Shown piece after piece: positions 1-5,321 of a stretch of DNA of 5,839 nt. Made by a program: the position numbers and the translations under genes. Positions within the stretch are counted from its first letter, which is position 1; every line of letters begins with the position of its first letter. The stretch covers positions 6,700 through 12,538 of the forward strand of contig MHXM01000164.1 of NCBI GenBank assembly GCA_001825565.1. The letters run 5' to 3'. Below the pieces are notes generated by a model. The model had not been told where the DNA came from, did no database searches, and saw only the letters and a program-made list of their open reading frames with translations. Origin of the DNA: Desulfuromonadaceae bacterium GWC2_58_13. Its GTDB lineage: Bacteria > Desulfobacterota > Desulfuromonadia > Desulfuromonadales > Trichloromonadaceae.

Positions 1-16
1 AAAAACAATCCATGAC

Positions 17-22
17 AGGGGA
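17..22 (+). promoter_or_regulatory. Ribosome binding site of the ThiF-like gene
   Basis: AGGGGA lies only 2 nt before ATG25 but leaves 6 nt (from AGGGG) before the second in-frame ATG at 28. Initiation may therefore occur at codon 2 of the longest frame, giving 292 residues. Confidence 0.5.
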
Positions 23-24
23 AC

Positions 25-906
25 ATGATGCTGAGTCTGATTAACCGCGAATTTTCCCGTAACATCGGCCTGCTGACCGAAGCCGAACAGGCTCGCCTGC
101 TCGAATCCCGAGTCGCCGTTGCCGGAGCGGGGGGCGTGGGGGGCATTCACCTGCTCACTCTGGCCCGGCTCGGTGTCGGAAAATTTAACATCGCCGATCT
201 CGACGTCTTTGAACCGGTAAATATCAGCCGTCAATTCGGAGCGTTTCACAGTACGACCGGCCGCCCCAAGGCCGAGGTGATGGCCGAAATGATCCGGGAT
301 ATCAATCCGCAAGCGGAGATCACCTTGTTTCCCGAAGGGATTTCATCAACCAATGTTGAAGAATTTCTCGAAGGAACGAACGTCTATGTCGATGGCATCG
401 AGTTTTTTCAGATCGATATCCGCCGCCTGATTTTCAGCACCGCCAGGCGCAAGGGGATTTATGCACTGACCTCGGCTCCCTTGGGATTCGGCGCGACCTT
501 GCAGGTCTTTGCGCCAGAGGGGATGTCCTTTGACGACTACTTTGGCATTAACGACGGGATGGAAAGGCTGGAAAAATTGGCGGCGTTCGCCGCGGGGCTA
601 GCCCCGCGACCCTACCATTTGAAGTATCTAGACCGCAGCAAGGTAAGCATTAAAGAAGAAAAGGGCCCGGCGGTGTCGCCGGCCTGCACCCTGGCCGCCT
701 CACTGGTGGCGACCGAGGTGGTAAAAATTCTTACCGGCAAAAAAGGACCGAAACCGGTCCCCCACTACCTGCAGATCGATATGTTGCGCAGAAAGCTGCA
801 CAAAGGGTATGTCTGGGGGGGGGGGAAGAATCCGCTGTTGCGGATTCTTCGCTACTACATCCTCAGAGAGTTTCGCAAGGAATATGGCGACAACCTACCG
901 GCTTGA
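25..906 (+). CDS. ThiF/E1-like adenylyltransferase (HesA/MoeB/ThiF superfamily)
   Basis: Soluble 293-residue protein of the E1-like family, whose members use ATP to adenylate a carboxylate, classically the C-terminal glycine of a ubiquitin-like sulfur carrier. Visible: a Rossmann nucleotide loop GAGGVGG at residues 34-40, acidic D58 and D60, N66, the R69-Q70 pair, K82, and D123 in a VDG motif at the usual Mg/ATP aspartate position. The late helix TLAASLVATEVVKILTG (222-238) is typical of the fold. The CxxC zinc pairs of MoeB/ThiF are absent; C221 is the only cysteine. No ubiquitin-like or rhodanese domain is attached. Starts ATG25 and ATG28 are both possible. The Shine-Dalgarno AGGGG (17-21) suits ATG28 better, while a TGA overlapping ATG25 (26-28) would allow coupling to an unseen upstream gene. 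The basic tail (about 268-285) follows a G11 tract. The gene converges on the acyltransferase. Family is secure; substrate is unknown. Confidence 0.9.
   Translation: MMLSLINREFSRNIGLLTEAEQARLLESRVAVAGAGGVGGIHLLTLARLGVGKFNIADLDVFEPVNISRQFGAFHSTTGRPKAEVMAEMIRDINPQAEITLFPEGISSTNVEEFLEGTNVYVDGIEFFQIDIRRLIFSTARRKGIYALTSAPLGFGATLQVFAPEGMSFDDYFGINDGMERLEKLAAFAAGLAPRPYHLKYLDRSKVSIKEEKGPAVSPACTLAASLVATEVVKILTGKKGPKPVPHYLQIDMLRRKLHKGYVWGGGKNPLLRILRYYILREFRKEYGDNLPA
815..825 (+). repeat. Homopolymeric G11 tract inside the ThiF-like gene
   Basis: Eleven consecutive G bases encode part of Trp264 and Gly265-267. Tracts of this length are prone to slippage. Loss of one G moves reading into a frame open to 1327, and gain of one G ends the protein at 947. 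Either change replaces the last 26 or so residues but leaves the nucleotide-binding core intact. Confidence 0.9.
825..850. repeat. Perfect 10-bp inverted repeat (hairpin) abutting the G tract
   Basis: GAAGAATCCG (825-834) and CGGATTCTTC (841-850) are exact reverse complements around the 6-nt loop CTGTTG. The stem begins at the last G of the G11 run and lies within ThiF codons 267-276. No T-tract follows on either strand, so it is not a canonical intrinsic terminator. On the minus strand it falls about 64-89 nt past the acyltransferase stop, where it could stabilise a 3' end. Confidence 0.8.
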
Positions 907-913
907 ACCACTA

Positions 914-1573
914 TCAGGCCACCTCGCAGATCCGTTCCGAATCTTGAACGTCCAGAAACAATTCCGAATTTTTGCTGAGGATATCCCCGACGGCTCCGAT
1001 GTAAGGGGCACGAAACCCGTGATATTCTCTTTCGGGTCCGATTTGGGAAAAGAAAATTTTCTTGCGCGCCAGAAGGATCGGCAATCCCCTTGCCATCACC
1101 GCGTACAGATGGGTGATGTCTTTCGTCACGACTTCGTGAGCCAGGCGGCGAAGCAGTCCGTCAACCAGGCAGCCTGCCTCGGATTGCCAGGGGAGTCGAC
1201 GCTTAAACTCGAAACAATAGTGTTTGGACAACGCCAGTCGAGAAATTTCGCCGATCTGGTTGCGCCTGAGATGGGAGAAGTTTTTGGTAAATTCAAAGGT
1301 CCGTTCAATGGGCAAAGTGTTCTCTGAACCGAGAATCAGGCGAACCGTACCAACGACTTTTTGCTTTTGCCAACCCTTGCCGTAGTCGCCCGGCGGCAGA
1401 ACCGCGGCAAAATGGACAGCATTTTTATCGTACTCATCATGTTCCAGCCCATCGCGATGGTCCCGCGGATTTTCAAATCTTCGTTCTTCGCAATAAACCT
1501 TGTATCTCAGCGCCAGTACATCGTTTAATAAAGGATCGTGTTGTTCAACTCTTATAAATTCGAAGGGATTCAA
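914..1573 (-). CDS. PEP-CTERM/exosortase system-associated acyltransferase (LuxI/FeeM-like N-acyl amino acid synthase family)
   Basis: 219-residue GNAT-fold protein related to acyl-homoserine lactone synthases. Members characterised as N-acyl amino acid synthases transfer a long-chain acyl group from acyl carrier protein to an amino acid. Visible: LRYKVYCEERRFE (22-34); the acidic patch LEHDEYDKNAVHF (43-55), matching the D-x-x-D region of LuxI; VVGTVRLI (73-80); EISRLALS (109-116), matching the conserved LuxI E-x-SR strand; and a late IGPEREYHGFRAPYIG (178-193), which I associate with the PEP-CTERM-linked subfamily. The start is TTG1573, because GAGG (1584-1581) lies 7 nt upstream. A TTG at 1603 would add 10 residues but has no well-placed site. 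It is transcribed convergently with the ThiF-like gene. Upstream lie a sigma-54-like motif and a possible leader ORF. The family call is strong; the amino acid acceptor is unknown. Confidence 0.88.
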   Translation of the reverse strand: MNPFEFIRVEQHDPLLNDVLALRYKVYCEERRFENPRDHRDGLEHDEYDKNAVHFAAVLPPGDYGKGWQKQKVVGTVRLILGSENTLPIERTFEFTKNFSHLRRNQIGEISRLALSKHYCFEFKRRLPWQSEAGCLVDGLLRRLAHEVVTKDITHLYAVMARGLPILLARKKIFFSQIGPEREYHGFRAPYIGAVGDILSKNSELFLDVQDSERICEVA

Positions 1574-1579
1574 AGGGAT

Positions 1580-1585
1580 TCCTCT
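1580..1585 (-). promoter_or_regulatory. Ribosome binding site deciding the acyltransferase start
   Basis: On the minus strand AGAGGA lies just upstream of TTG1573, with 7 nt between GAGG and the start codon. This supports TTG1573 over the upstream in-frame TTG at 1603. Confidence 0.7.
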
Positions 1586-1605
1586 TTGGAAGACGGTTGC
1601 CAATT

Positions 1606-1638
1606 TTAATCACGCCCCCCTGGTACAAAGCAAATCAT
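1606..1638 (-). CDS. Possible 10-codon leader ORF upstream of the acyltransferase
   Basis: GGAGG (1649-1645), the strongest Shine-Dalgarno in this intergenic region, is followed after 6 nt by ATG1638 and a short frame encoding MICFVPGGRD, ending in TAA at 1608-1606. It is out of frame with the acyltransferase and ends 32 nt before TTG1573. It could be a leader peptide that opens the acyltransferase start, or a chance pairing of a good ribosome site with an ATG. It crosses a G6 run. Confidence 0.3.
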   Translation of the reverse strand: MICFVPGGRD

Positions 1639-1663
1639 AGCATCCCTCCGGGAAAAAACAGAA

Positions 1664-1718
1664 ATCCTTGGTCACCACAACACAATGGGCACCATTAAGC
1701 CATTACCATGCCAAGGAT
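1664..1718. repeat. 8-bp inverted repeat ATCCTTGG / CCAAGGAT around the acyltransferase promoter
   Basis: ATCCTTGG at 1664-1671 and CCAAGGAT at 1711-1718 are exact reverse complements separated by 39 nt. They flank the predicted transcription start and overlap the -24 element. A third copy of CCAAGGAT sits at 2782-2789, between the sensor gene and the patatin gene. Confidence 0.6.
1698..1714 (-). promoter_or_regulatory. Candidate sigma-54 (-24/-12) promoter of the acyltransferase
   Basis: On the minus strand TTGGCATGGTAATGGCT keeps the invariant GG and GC with exactly 10 nt between them. It departs from the YTGGCACG-N4-TTGCW consensus at two positions (C to T in the -24 element, T to G in the -12 element). 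The predicted start near 1688 gives a leader of about 115 nt before TTG1573. Read by eye only. Confidence 0.42.
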
Positions 1719-1781
1719 AAAAACATAAAGATTACATAATATTACAACATAACAAAGCAATAAAACAGGGATTAATCAGTG

Positions 1782-1807
1782 AAAGTGTCTCTTTTAGCCT
1801 ACACTTT
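1782..1807. repeat. Inverted repeat AAAGTGT-N12-ACACTTT, candidate activator site
   Basis: A perfect 7-bp dyad, AAAGTGT (1782-1788) and ACACTTT (1801-1807), lies in AT-rich intergenic DNA. Its centre is about 107 bp upstream of the predicted acyltransferase start, a usual distance for a sigma-54 enhancer-binding protein site. As RNA it would be a weak AT-rich hairpin 82-107 nt past the patatin stop, with no following U-tract, so a terminator role is less likely. Confidence 0.35.
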
Positions 1808-1888
1808 TCAACAAAGATAACATTAGTGGCTGAAAACACAAGGATCCATCTGTCGCCGACAACCGACAAAATTACTCATTAGCACCCA

Positions 1889-2725
1889 CTAGATTAATCC
1901 CTTCAGCTTCAGCGGCAGAAAATCCATGGCGGTCTGATAACCAAGCCGAAATAACTTATCTTTCGACTCGCGGCTTAAACTGAACTCTAACGGCGAAAAA
2001 TCGTCCGTTTTAACCAGCAACGTTTTCGACCAATAGAGATCCGCAACGTATTCTCGGGAAAGAGACGTCAGAAAAGTGCGAATCAGCATCAGCACATACT
2101 CCGGAAGCGGGAAATACCGGTTACGAAACTGACTCGAACGGGTCAGGGAGGCTCGCAACCTGAAAAACACCAATGGCGCGCCATCTCGGCCCCAATCCCG
2201 TCGAAGTGCGTCCTCGGCAAGAATGCTACCGTCAACCAGCAGCTTTTCTCCGTAATGCTTATAGGTGAACAGAAGTGGGATGCCAACCGAAAAACGCACA
2301 GCGGTCGAAACCTTTAGATCGGGTGTCGTTTCCCGATCGAAGATTACCGGTTCCTGGGAAAAAACATCGGTGGCAACCACATGCAGATCGAGGGGAAGAT
2401 CGCGAAACGTCACTCCCTTCAACTGCTCATCCATCCAGCGTTCGAAGGAGTCCCCTGAAGAAAGGCCTCCTTTTCGGATCAGGCTGGGCAGGGAAAACCC
2501 CTTGAACTGTGCAAAATCGATATCCATGGCCAGATCAAATAGTCTGTCGACTGACCAGCCGGCACAATAAAGAGCGGCCACCACGCTGCCGCCAGACGTT
2601 CCAACCATATGCCGGAACCCCAGCTTGTATTCCTCAAGCGCCTTCAGTATCCCGACATAGGCCGGAAGTCGTGTCCCGCCGCCGGCAAACACAGGGATGA
2701 TTTCAGACTTGAACAATTGTGACAT
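1889..2725 (-). CDS. Patatin-like phospholipase family protein
   Basis: 278-residue serine acyl hydrolase of the patatin family (Ser-Asp dyad), acting on phospholipid or other acyl esters. Visible: the oxyanion-hole glycine loop AGGGTRLPAYVGIL (14-27), the nucleophile elbow GTSGGS (42-47) with S44, and the catalytic aspartate D165 in LLVDGS (162-167). This is DGS where DGG or DGA is more usual. The length fits single-domain bacterial patatins. No signal peptide or membrane segment is seen, so it is probably cytosolic or peripheral. The start is ATG2725, with AGGG (2736-2733) 7 nt upstream. A TTG at 2743 adds 6 residues and has no site. It lies 65 bp after the sensor gene on the same strand with no terminator between, so an operon is likely. 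The activity is secure by motif; the physiological substrate is unknown. Confidence 0.9.
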   Translation of the reverse strand: MSQLFKSEIIPVFAGGGTRLPAYVGILKALEEYKLGFRHMVGTSGGSVVAALYCAGWSVDRLFDLAMDIDFAQFKGFSLPSLIRKGGLSSGDSFERWMDEQLKGVTFRDLPLDLHVVATDVFSQEPVIFDRETTPDLKVSTAVRFSVGIPLLFTYKHYGEKLLVDGSILAEDALRRDWGRDGAPLVFFRLRASLTRSSQFRNRYFPLPEYVLMLIRTFLTSLSREYVADLYWSKTLLVKTDDFSPLEFSLSRESKDKLFRLGYQTAMDFLPLKLKGLI

Positions 2726-2790
2726 CGGGACACCCTGAGCCAAATATCATGCGGCCAATGCGAGAAATTAACAGAATAGTTCCAAGGATT

Positions 2791-5037
2791 TCAAGCGGCA
2801 ATTGCCTGCAACGCATCAACCACCCGCGGGTCATAGAATTTTCCCGCATTCTTCTGAAGTTGTTGCAATGCGTCTCCCGGACTCAACGCTTCGCGATGGG
2901 GCCTCGGCTCGGTCAGGGCGCAAAAGGCATCGACCACGGCCAGCACCCTGGCCATCAACGGGATATCGTCTCCCTTGAGACCATCCGGATAACCGCGACC
3001 ATCGAAACGTTCGTGGTGGTAAAGGATGGCCTCGCTGATCGTCTTACCCGAGAATTCGATCGACTCAAGCATGGCCAGGGTGGTTGAAGGATGTTTTTTT
3101 ACCGCCAGGTTTTCTACGGGAGATAATGGACCTTTTTGCACCAACAACCGATCGTCGATCAACATCAGACCGAGATCGTACACCTGGGCAATGTACCGGG
3201 AGATACCGATATCGCTATTACTGGCCCCTAACTTCTCCATGAGTCTACTCATCAATTCGGCATAACGTTCATGCTTTTTACGATATCTGTTTTCAGCGGC
3301 CACCAGCGTATCGAGCCCGGCGACCAATTCCCGCAATTCCCCTTCACACTCACAGCTTTTGGATGTTTTTTCGATCAACAAGGACACCCGTTCGCAGACG
3401 GTGGATGCCAGGGCCAGGTCTTTTTGGGTAAAACTCGCCCCGTTCGATTTATTGTTCAGGTTCAACACCCCAAGGGTCCTCCCCTGACTTACCAGGGGTA
3501 AAGACAACAGGGATTTGGAATGGTACTGTCCCGCCAAATTTTTACGTCCAAATCGGGGGTCCGCTTCGATATCTTCAATCAGAACCGGGCGGCCTTCCAA
3601 GGCTACCCAACCGGCGATCCGGTCTCCCGGTCGGATCCGGGTCTGCTTCACGATCCAGTCATCGAGCCCGCGCGACGAACGGATGGTCAATTCACCGGTC
3701 AGGTCATCGCTGAGCATAAGTGAACAGATTTCAACCCCGAGCAACTCAGAAACAAACCCGAGAGCCCTGTCCATAACCATGGACAGGGCCGCATCGCGAC
3801 GCATGGTGCCAGCCCGCGGGATCTGCAACGACACCCGGAAACCTTCCTCCGCATTGCCGATGCCCAGGCGCCAGCCATGACTTTCGGCCACCTTCATGGC
3901 CAGATAAAATTTGATGGAATCCTCGGGCCGATCGGAAGAATAGATATTCTTGACCGCGAGAAGACTTTCCACCACCGCGTGGGGCACTGTCTCAAAAATC
4001 TGGAATATAACGGTAATCGTCTCTGTCTCACGGATCGAAACCCGGAGCCTGGCAGGCTGAGAAAGAAAGGTCGCCAATCCATCCAGAAGATGGACGAACA
4101 TTTGTCCGACGAGAATTTTATCCCCTACAATCTCAACCGGATCATTTGGGATATCCAAGGCCACATCCAGTTTCTTATATGAAAACTGGTCCAGCCCCAC
4201 TCCAACATGAAAACAATCGCGCAGAATTGTTTCTAGAGACAAAAAAGTTTTACGCAGAATCCGACTTTCATCCTCAATGTGAAGAAAATCAAGCTGTCGG
4301 TTCACCATGGCCAAAAGCCGTTCGGTTTCATGAGCAACGATGTCCTGGTATTCCCGACGAGGGGTAATATCATCCGCATCGGAATTTTGAAGGAGATGAA
4401 CCGCCCCCTTGATCGCATTCAGCGGCGTTCTCAACTCATGGGACACTCGGGTCAGGAACTCGGTTTTGGCCAGATCCTGCGTGATCAGCCTGCGATTGGC
4501 CTCTTCAATGTCGACGGTTTTCTGCTGAAACTCCCTGACCAAGATGATTTTTTCGAGGGCCAGCGCAACCTGACCCGCAACCGCTTTGAGAAATTCCAGC
4601 TCTCCATCCACAAAGGGCCGGCCAGAACGCTTGTCCATGATATTCAAAACGCCAAGAATTCTGTCCTTGCCGATTATGGGACAGGCAATGAGAGATTGGA
4701 ATCTGTTCGGCTCGCAACTCAAATCGTTAAACCGGGGATCCGCCTGCGCATTTCGACAGATGATCGGAGTAGCGTTGGCCGCGATATTTCCCGCGATTCC
4801 TTCCCCCAAACTTCCCCTCCACCCCCTCGTTAGCTCTGGATCCAGCCCACGGGAACAGAGAATCGACAGTTCCTTGCGATTGTCAACCAGCATCAGGGAA
4901 CCAATTTCGGCATCAAAAAAAGAAACCGTTAAATCGACTATCAGATGAGCGACCATGCTTAAATTGTCGCTCGACATGACCGCCTCGGCTATTTTCCCGA
5001 GCAAGGCAAGTTTTTCTGAACATCGCCGACCAGACAT
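2791..5037 (-). CDS. Two-GAF sensor with HisKA, degenerate HATPase and degenerate HD-GYP domains
   Basis: 748-residue cytosolic signalling protein without membrane segments. Order: GAF 1 (about 27-162); helical linker; HisKA (191-255) with the H-box SHELRTPLNAIKG and H200; an HATPase-like region (265-410); GAF 2 (415-557); a coiled-coil-prone linker (560-605); and an HD-GYP-like region (610-745). The ATPase region lacks recognisable N, G1 and G2 boxes: HLLDG (316-320) replaces the asparagine box, no DxGxG is seen, and FYLAMKVAESHG (377-388) stands where GLGLAI is expected. In the HD-GYP part HHE (674-676), GRGYPDG (680-686) and ARVLAVVDAF (696-705) remain, but HDxGK has become YDLGL (620-624). 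Histidine phosphorylation in cis and c-di-GMP hydrolysis are therefore both doubtful. The two GAFs share SLML, SRGLD, ADPRF and LGVLN motifs. ATG5037 is chosen because GGAGG lies 8 nt upstream. Architecture is sure; function is not. Confidence 0.85.
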   Translation of the reverse strand: MSGRRCSEKLALLGKIAEAVMSSDNLSMVAHLIVDLTVSFFDAEIGSLMLVDNRKELSILCSRGLDPELTRGWRGSLGEGIAGNIAANATPIICRNAQADPRFNDLSCEPNRFQSLIACPIIGKDRILGVLNIMDKRSGRPFVDGELEFLKAVAGQVALALEKIILVREFQQKTVDIEEANRRLITQDLAKTEFLTRVSHELRTPLNAIKGAVHLLQNSDADDITPRREYQDIVAHETERLLAMVNRQLDFLHIEDESRILRKTFLSLETILRDCFHVGVGLDQFSYKKLDVALDIPNDPVEIVGDKILVGQMFVHLLDGLATFLSQPARLRVSIRETETITVIFQIFETVPHAVVESLLAVKNIYSSDRPEDSIKFYLAMKVAESHGWRLGIGNAEEGFRVSLQIPRAGTMRRDAALSMVMDRALGFVSELLGVEICSLMLSDDLTGELTIRSSRGLDDWIVKQTRIRPGDRIAGWVALEGRPVLIEDIEADPRFGRKNLAGQYHSKSLLSLPLVSQGRTLGVLNLNNKSNGASFTQKDLALASTVCERVSLLIEKTSKSCECEGELRELVAGLDTLVAAENRYRKKHERYAELMSRLMEKLGASNSDIGISRYIAQVYDLGLMLIDDRLLVQKGPLSPVENLAVKKHPSTTLAMLESIEFSGKTISEAILYHHERFDGRGYPDGLKGDDIPLMARVLAVVDAFCALTEPRPHREALSPGDALQQLQKNAGKFYDPRVVDALQAIAA

Positions 5038-5044
5038 GTTTTCG

Positions 5045-5051
5045 CCCTCCC
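5045..5051 (-). promoter_or_regulatory. Strong ribosome binding site of the two-GAF sensor
   Basis: GGGAGGG on the minus strand, with GGAGG 8 nt before ATG5037. It fixes the start there rather than at the TTG at 5070, which would place this site inside the coding sequence. Confidence 0.8.
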
Positions 5052-5103
5052 ACTTCACGGCAGCCGACAATCTTTACCCACGAGCCCTAACCGATCTTTA
5101 ATC

Positions 5104-5119
5104 ATCAATTATCGTGCCA
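5104..5119 (-). promoter_or_regulatory. Weak sigma-54-like motif upstream of the two-GAF sensor
   Basis: TGGCACGATAATTGAT on the minus strand has a perfect -24 element (TGGCACG) and correct spacing, but the normally invariant GC of the -12 element reads GA. If used, transcription would start near 5093, giving a leader of about 56 nt. It may instead be a decayed or chance site. Confidence 0.25.
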
Positions 5120-5216
5120 CAGTCTTTTGTCATTATTTTCGGCAAGTTAGCATTCCTATAAAAACGCCCCCATTCGAGTGTAAAGTTTTCCGACGGCTTA
5201 CCCTCGCAACTAATAT

Positions 5217-5233
5217 CTGGCACAAAAGCTGCT
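5217..5233 (+). promoter_or_regulatory. Candidate sigma-54 (-24/-12) promoter of the secreted repeat protein
   Basis: CTGGCACAAAAGCTGCT matches YTGGCACG-N4-TTGCW at the full TGGCAC and at TGC plus T, with exactly 10 nt between GG and GC. It has two mismatches, G to A after TGGCAC and the first T of TTGC to C. Transcription would begin near 5244, giving a leader of about 92 nt. It is the best -24/-12 match I found in the window. Confidence 0.55.
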
Positions 5234-5321
5234 TCATTATATTTTTTTCAAATCAGACCAGTTCGTAAAACACCCAAACAAACGTGTTATTCAGACCCGG
5301 TTGGCTATTCCTTTTTCCAAT

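Larger units (their letters stand above)
1574..1888. other. Gene-free AT-rich intergenic region between the patatin and acyltransferase genes
   Basis: This 315-bp stretch separates two minus-strand genes and holds no sizeable ORF. From the patatin side it contains a tandem CCGACAA pair (1856-1869), the AAAGTGT dyad, an AT-rich core (about 1718-1775), the sigma-54-like motif, the GGAGG-led leader ORF and a G6 run (1615-1620 on the minus strand). No GC-rich hairpin with a T-tract follows the patatin gene. Its length and content suggest the acyltransferase has its own promoter rather than depending on read-through. Confidence 0.7.

Noticed and set aside
1..28. End of an upstream gene
   Set aside because: Stops occur in all three frames (13-15, 26-28, 42-44). 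A TGA overlapping ATG25 is suggestive, but no more than eight codons are visible, so nothing can be assigned.
825..850. Intrinsic terminator for either convergent gene
   Set aside because: Good stem, but no T-tract follows on either strand and it lies inside the ThiF coding sequence.
809..1327. Open frame of 172 codons on the plus strand
   Set aside because: It is largely antisense to the well-supported acyltransferase, begins inside the ThiF gene and shows no family motif. It matters only as the frame entered after a one-base loss in the G tract.
1571..1603. TTG1603 as acyltransferase start
   Set aside because: No ribosome site at proper distance, and it would add ten residues ahead of the usual family N-terminus. 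TTG1573 has GAGG at 7 nt.
2265..4948. Several 60-180-codon plus-strand frames across the patatin and sensor genes
   Set aside because: All lie opposite clearly coding minus-strand sequence with recognisable motifs and have arginine/serine/proline-rich shadow composition.
5035..5070. TTG5070 as sensor start
   Set aside because: The GGGAGGG site at 5051-5045 lies 8 nt before ATG5037, so the extra 11 codons are probably leader.
5157..5162. TATAAA as a sigma-70 -10 box for the secreted protein
   Set aside because: No acceptable -35 hexamer at 16-18 bp upstream.
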